Of a stretch of 64,000 nt of DNA, positions 61,771-64,000 are shown in pieces. The translations under genes were made by a program, and so were the position numbers. The stretch's first letter is position 1. Each line of letters begins with the position of its first letter. This stretch comes from Geobacteraceae bacterium (GTDB taxonomy: Bacteria > Desulfobacterota > Desulfuromonadia > Desulfuromonadales > BM103), in NCBI GenBank assembly GCA_024641085.1, contig JAHEDT010000003.1, forward strand, positions 62,001 through 126,000, given 5' to 3'. The notes under the pieces were generated by a model. It was not told where the DNA came from, did no database searches, and was given only the letters and a program-made list of their open reading frames with translations.

Positions 61771-63852
61771 CTACTCTTCCTCGTTCTTGAAACTTTCCAG
61801 CAGTTTCGCCATCAGGTGCGAAGGAACCTCTTCGTAGTGTGAAAATTCCATGGTGAAGAGCCCCCGGTCCGATGTCATGGAGCGAAGTTCCGGAGCATAT
61901 TTGAGGACCTCCGACATAGGCACCAGGGCCTTAACTACCTGGCTGCCCGCCTGGGGATCCATTCCGAGCACCTTGCCGCGCCGGGAATTCATATCACCGA
62001 TCACATCGCCGACACAGTCGTCGGGAATCGTGATCTCCATATTCATGACCGGTTCGAGCAGAACCGGGCTGGCCGCTTCAAGCGCTTTCTTGAACGCCAT
62101 CGAGCCCGCGATTTTGAAAGCCATCTCGGAGGAGTCGACCGAGTGGTGGGAACCATCGAACAGGGTAATCTGGAAATCCTGGACCGGGAATCCCGCCAAC
62201 ACACCCTTGCGCATCGATTCCTGAATTCCCTTGTCGACCGCAGGGATGAACTGGCGTGGGATAACCCCGCCGACGACCTTGTCGACGAACTCATAGCCAG
62301 ACCCCCGCTCAAGCGGCTTGAGCTTGATCGTCACGTCGGCAAACTGGCCTTTGCCCCCCGACTGTTTCTTGTGCCGGTAAGCCTGCTCGACCGTTTTCTT
62401 GATGGTCTCCCGGTAAGGCACCTTGGGCTCCTTGAGGATGACGTCGGCGCCGAACTTGCGTTTGAGTTTCTCGATGGCGACCTCGACATGCACCTGGCCC
62501 ATGCCGGAGATGATCATCTCCTTGGTCTCTACGTCACGCAGGATATTCAAGGCCGGGTCTTCTTCCATCAAACGCGTCAAACCACTGAAGATTTTCTCCT
62601 CGTCGCCCTTGCTCTTTGGTTCCAGGGCAAAAGATATGACCGGTTTCATGGACACCGGGCACTCGTAGATGATCGGCTTGGCCGCATCGCAAAGCGTATC
62701 GCCGGTGGTGGTTTCCTTCAGCTTGGCAACTGCAACGATATCTCCGGCGACCGCTTCGCTGACCGCCTTGTGTTTTTTCCCCTCAGGCAACAGGATCTGG
62801 CCCAGCCGTTCGCTGCAATCCTTATTGGGATTGAAAATCGTCGAATCCGATTTGACGGTTCCAGAGTAGACCCGGAACAGGCTCAGTTTACCGGTAAAGG
62901 GATCGCTGACCGTCTTGAAGACCATCGCCGAGAAAGGCTCCTTCGGGTCGGGACGACGCTCCGCAGCATCACCGGTTTTAGGGTTGGTCCCGTACTGGAC
63001 CCCCTTGTCAATCGGCGAAGGCATACAAACCACGATATAGTCAAGCAACTGGCGGACGCCGATGTTGGACGTTGCGCTACCGCAGAAAACCGGGGTAAAA
63101 ACGCCGGTCAGGGTCCCTTCTCGTAACCCCAGCAGGATTTCCTCCTCGGACAGATGTTCGGTTTCGAGGTACTTTTCCATCAGCTCGTCATCAGACTCCG
63201 CGCAGGCTTCCATCAGGATCACTCGCAGGCGTTCAGCTTCGGCAAGGTGCTCGGCGGGGATATCGGTCTCATCGTACGTCCCCTTTTCGTCGAACTTGAA
63301 GATTCGGGCCTTCATTTTGATCAGGTCGATGACCCCTTTGAAATCGGCTTCCTGTCCGATCGGCATGTTGACCGCCACCGGCCGGCAACCGAGAGCTGAT
63401 TCCATGTCGTCGACCGCTTTGAGGTAGTCAGCGCGTTCGCGGTCAAGCTTGTTGATGAAGGCAATGCGCGGCACCTCGAATTCATCCGCCCACCTCCAGA
63501 GAGTCTGGGTCTGTGCCTTAACTCCGTCGACGGCAGAAACCAGCAGCACGACTCCGCCGAGGATGCGCATGCAGCCACGGGTGTCGTGCAGGAAGTTGGT
63601 GTAACCGGGGGTGTCAACGATATGCAGCTCATGACCGTTCCATTCACAATGGTGCAGTTTCGAAGTAATCGTAATCTTGCGTTTGGTCTCCTCAGGTTCG
63701 AAATCCATGTTTGACGAACCGTCGTCAACCTTGCCGAGGCGATCGGTCATGCCGGTATTGAACAGCATGGCTTCAACCAGGGAGGTTTTACCCGCATCCC
63801 CTTGACCGACGATGCCCAGGTTACGCAATTTCTCTGTTTCGAACTTTGCCAT
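61771..63852 (-). CDS. Elongation factor G-like GTPase (EF-G paralogue)
   Basis: The 693-residue protein has the EF-G domain order with P-loop GQGDAGKT, G3 DTPGYTNF, G4 NKLD and domains II-V. It differs from canonical EF-G at the P-loop (GHIDAGKT) and in the switch region. That places it among EF-G2-like paralogues. Their role in ribosome function is unclear, perhaps rescue or recycling. ATG 63852 has AGGAGAG upstream. It is followed by coaX 74 bases upstream on the same strand. Confidence 0.9.
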   Translation of the reverse strand: MAKFETEKLRNLGIVGQGDAGKTSLVEAMLFNTGMTDRLGKVDDGSSNMDFEPEETKRKITITSKLHHCEWNGHELHIVDTPGYTNFLHDTRGCMRILGGVVLLVSAVDGVKAQTQTLWRWADEFEVPRIAFINKLDRERADYLKAVDDMESALGCRPVAVNMPIGQEADFKGVIDLIKMKARIFKFDEKGTYDETDIPAEHLAEAERLRVILMEACAESDDELMEKYLETEHLSEEEILLGLREGTLTGVFTPVFCGSATSNIGVRQLLDYIVVCMPSPIDKGVQYGTNPKTGDAAERRPDPKEPFSAMVFKTVSDPFTGKLSLFRVYSGTVKSDSTIFNPNKDCSERLGQILLPEGKKHKAVSEAVAGDIVAVAKLKETTTGDTLCDAAKPIIYECPVSMKPVISFALEPKSKGDEEKIFSGLTRLMEEDPALNILRDVETKEMIISGMGQVHVEVAIEKLKRKFGADVILKEPKVPYRETIKKTVEQAYRHKKQSGGKGQFADVTIKLKPLERGSGYEFVDKVVGGVIPRQFIPAVDKGIQESMRKGVLAGFPVQDFQITLFDGSHHSVDSSEMAFKIAGSMAFKKALEAASPVLLEPVMNMEITIPDDCVGDVIGDMNSRRGKVLGMDPQAGSQVVKALVPMSEVLKYAPELRSMTSDRGLFTMEFSHYEEVPSHLMAKLLESFKNEEE

Positions 63853-63926
63853 GATCTCTCCTTTCAGTGCTCCTCAAAGTGCTGACAGTCAGATAATCAT
63901 CATGATTATGTGCTTTTCAGATATCG

Positions 63927-64000
63927 CTACGCAACGTGGTTGCGCTCATAGATGATCCGCAAACCTTCAAGAGTGAGACAGTTGTCAACTTCATCGATGG
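63927..64000 (-). CDS. coaX: Type III pantothenate kinase, C-terminal fragment
   Basis: The last 24 codons read IDEVDNCLTLEGLRIIYERNHVA then stop. The LTLEGLRIIYERN ending is the signature C-terminus of CoaX, which phosphorylates pantothenate in coenzyme A synthesis. The gene runs off the right edge, and the EF-G paralogue follows it 74 bases downstream. Confidence 0.65.
   Translation of the reverse strand, partial: IDEVDNCLTLEGLRIIYERNHVA

Noticed and set aside
62143-63126. A 327-codon plus-strand frame opposite the EF-G paralogue
   Set aside because: Shadow of a highly conserved GTPase gene.

Overview
The window looks like chromosomal DNA of a moderately GC-rich deltaproteobacterium of the Desulfuromonadales type (Geobacter, Pelobacter or Desulfuromonas relatives). 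The call rests on gene content and order: a monomeric NADP isocitrate dehydrogenase, malate dehydrogenase and korDABC (2-oxoglutarate:ferredoxin oxidoreductase) in a row; an octaheme HAO-like cytochrome c; a DUF2318/FtsX/ABC metal cluster; an AspRS that looks non-discriminating; and glnK-amtB behind a sigma-54-type promoter. I see no prophage, CRISPR array, rRNA or tRNA gene, and no intact insertion sequence. Genes are mostly short operons on both strands, often separated by clear intrinsic terminators.

Layout. 1-5 kb: two-component genes, comEC and a receiver-GGDEF protein. 5-9 kb: hisS, aspS and a LysM lipoprotein. 9.4-15.8 kb: the central-carbon block icd-mdh and korDABC; both transcription units carry the same 11-base dyad core in their control regions. 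16-24.5 kb: a zinc-ribbon protein, fbp, an inositol-phosphatase-like gene, a stand-alone ammonium transporter, small stress or cofactor proteins and a broken msrB. 24.5-28.1 kb: glnK-amtB and a soluble GAF/PAS histidine kinase. 28.3-28.6 kb: a structured RNA that I read as 6S RNA with its own promoter and terminator. 28.7-36.5 kb: a TraB-family protein, a perfect 25-bp REP-like inverted repeat, an L,D-transpeptidase, two LysE exporters, a rhomboid, a YbaK deacylase and a sirtuin. 36.8-42 kb: glgC, a subtilase with an odd membrane insertion and a NUDIX-MBL fusion. 42.5-50 kb: BI-1, HD, DjlA-like, HD-GYP, DUF5714 and ald-lrp genes.

50-54 kb holds the most interesting cluster: six tightly spaced genes for an HMA/SurA-N-like fusion, a DUF2318 Cys-rich membrane protein, an FtsX-type permease, its ATPase and two small zinc-ribbon membrane proteins. 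It resembles the ABC half of the p19/FTR1 iron systems but has neither p19 nor FTR1 here, and it carries a copper-type CxxC domain instead. 54-64 kb: an M24 peptidase, an HAO-like octaheme cytochrome with an HcpR/FNR-like palindrome placed for activation, a ZIP transporter, mogA-MOSC, a SPOR protein, an EF-G paralogue and the end of coaX.

Nitrogen is a recurring theme: two ammonium transporters, PII, sigma-54 promoters, alanine dehydrogenase with an Lrp regulator, and the HAO-like enzyme under a candidate nitrosative-stress regulator site. All functions are read from sequence and family knowledge; no database search was run.
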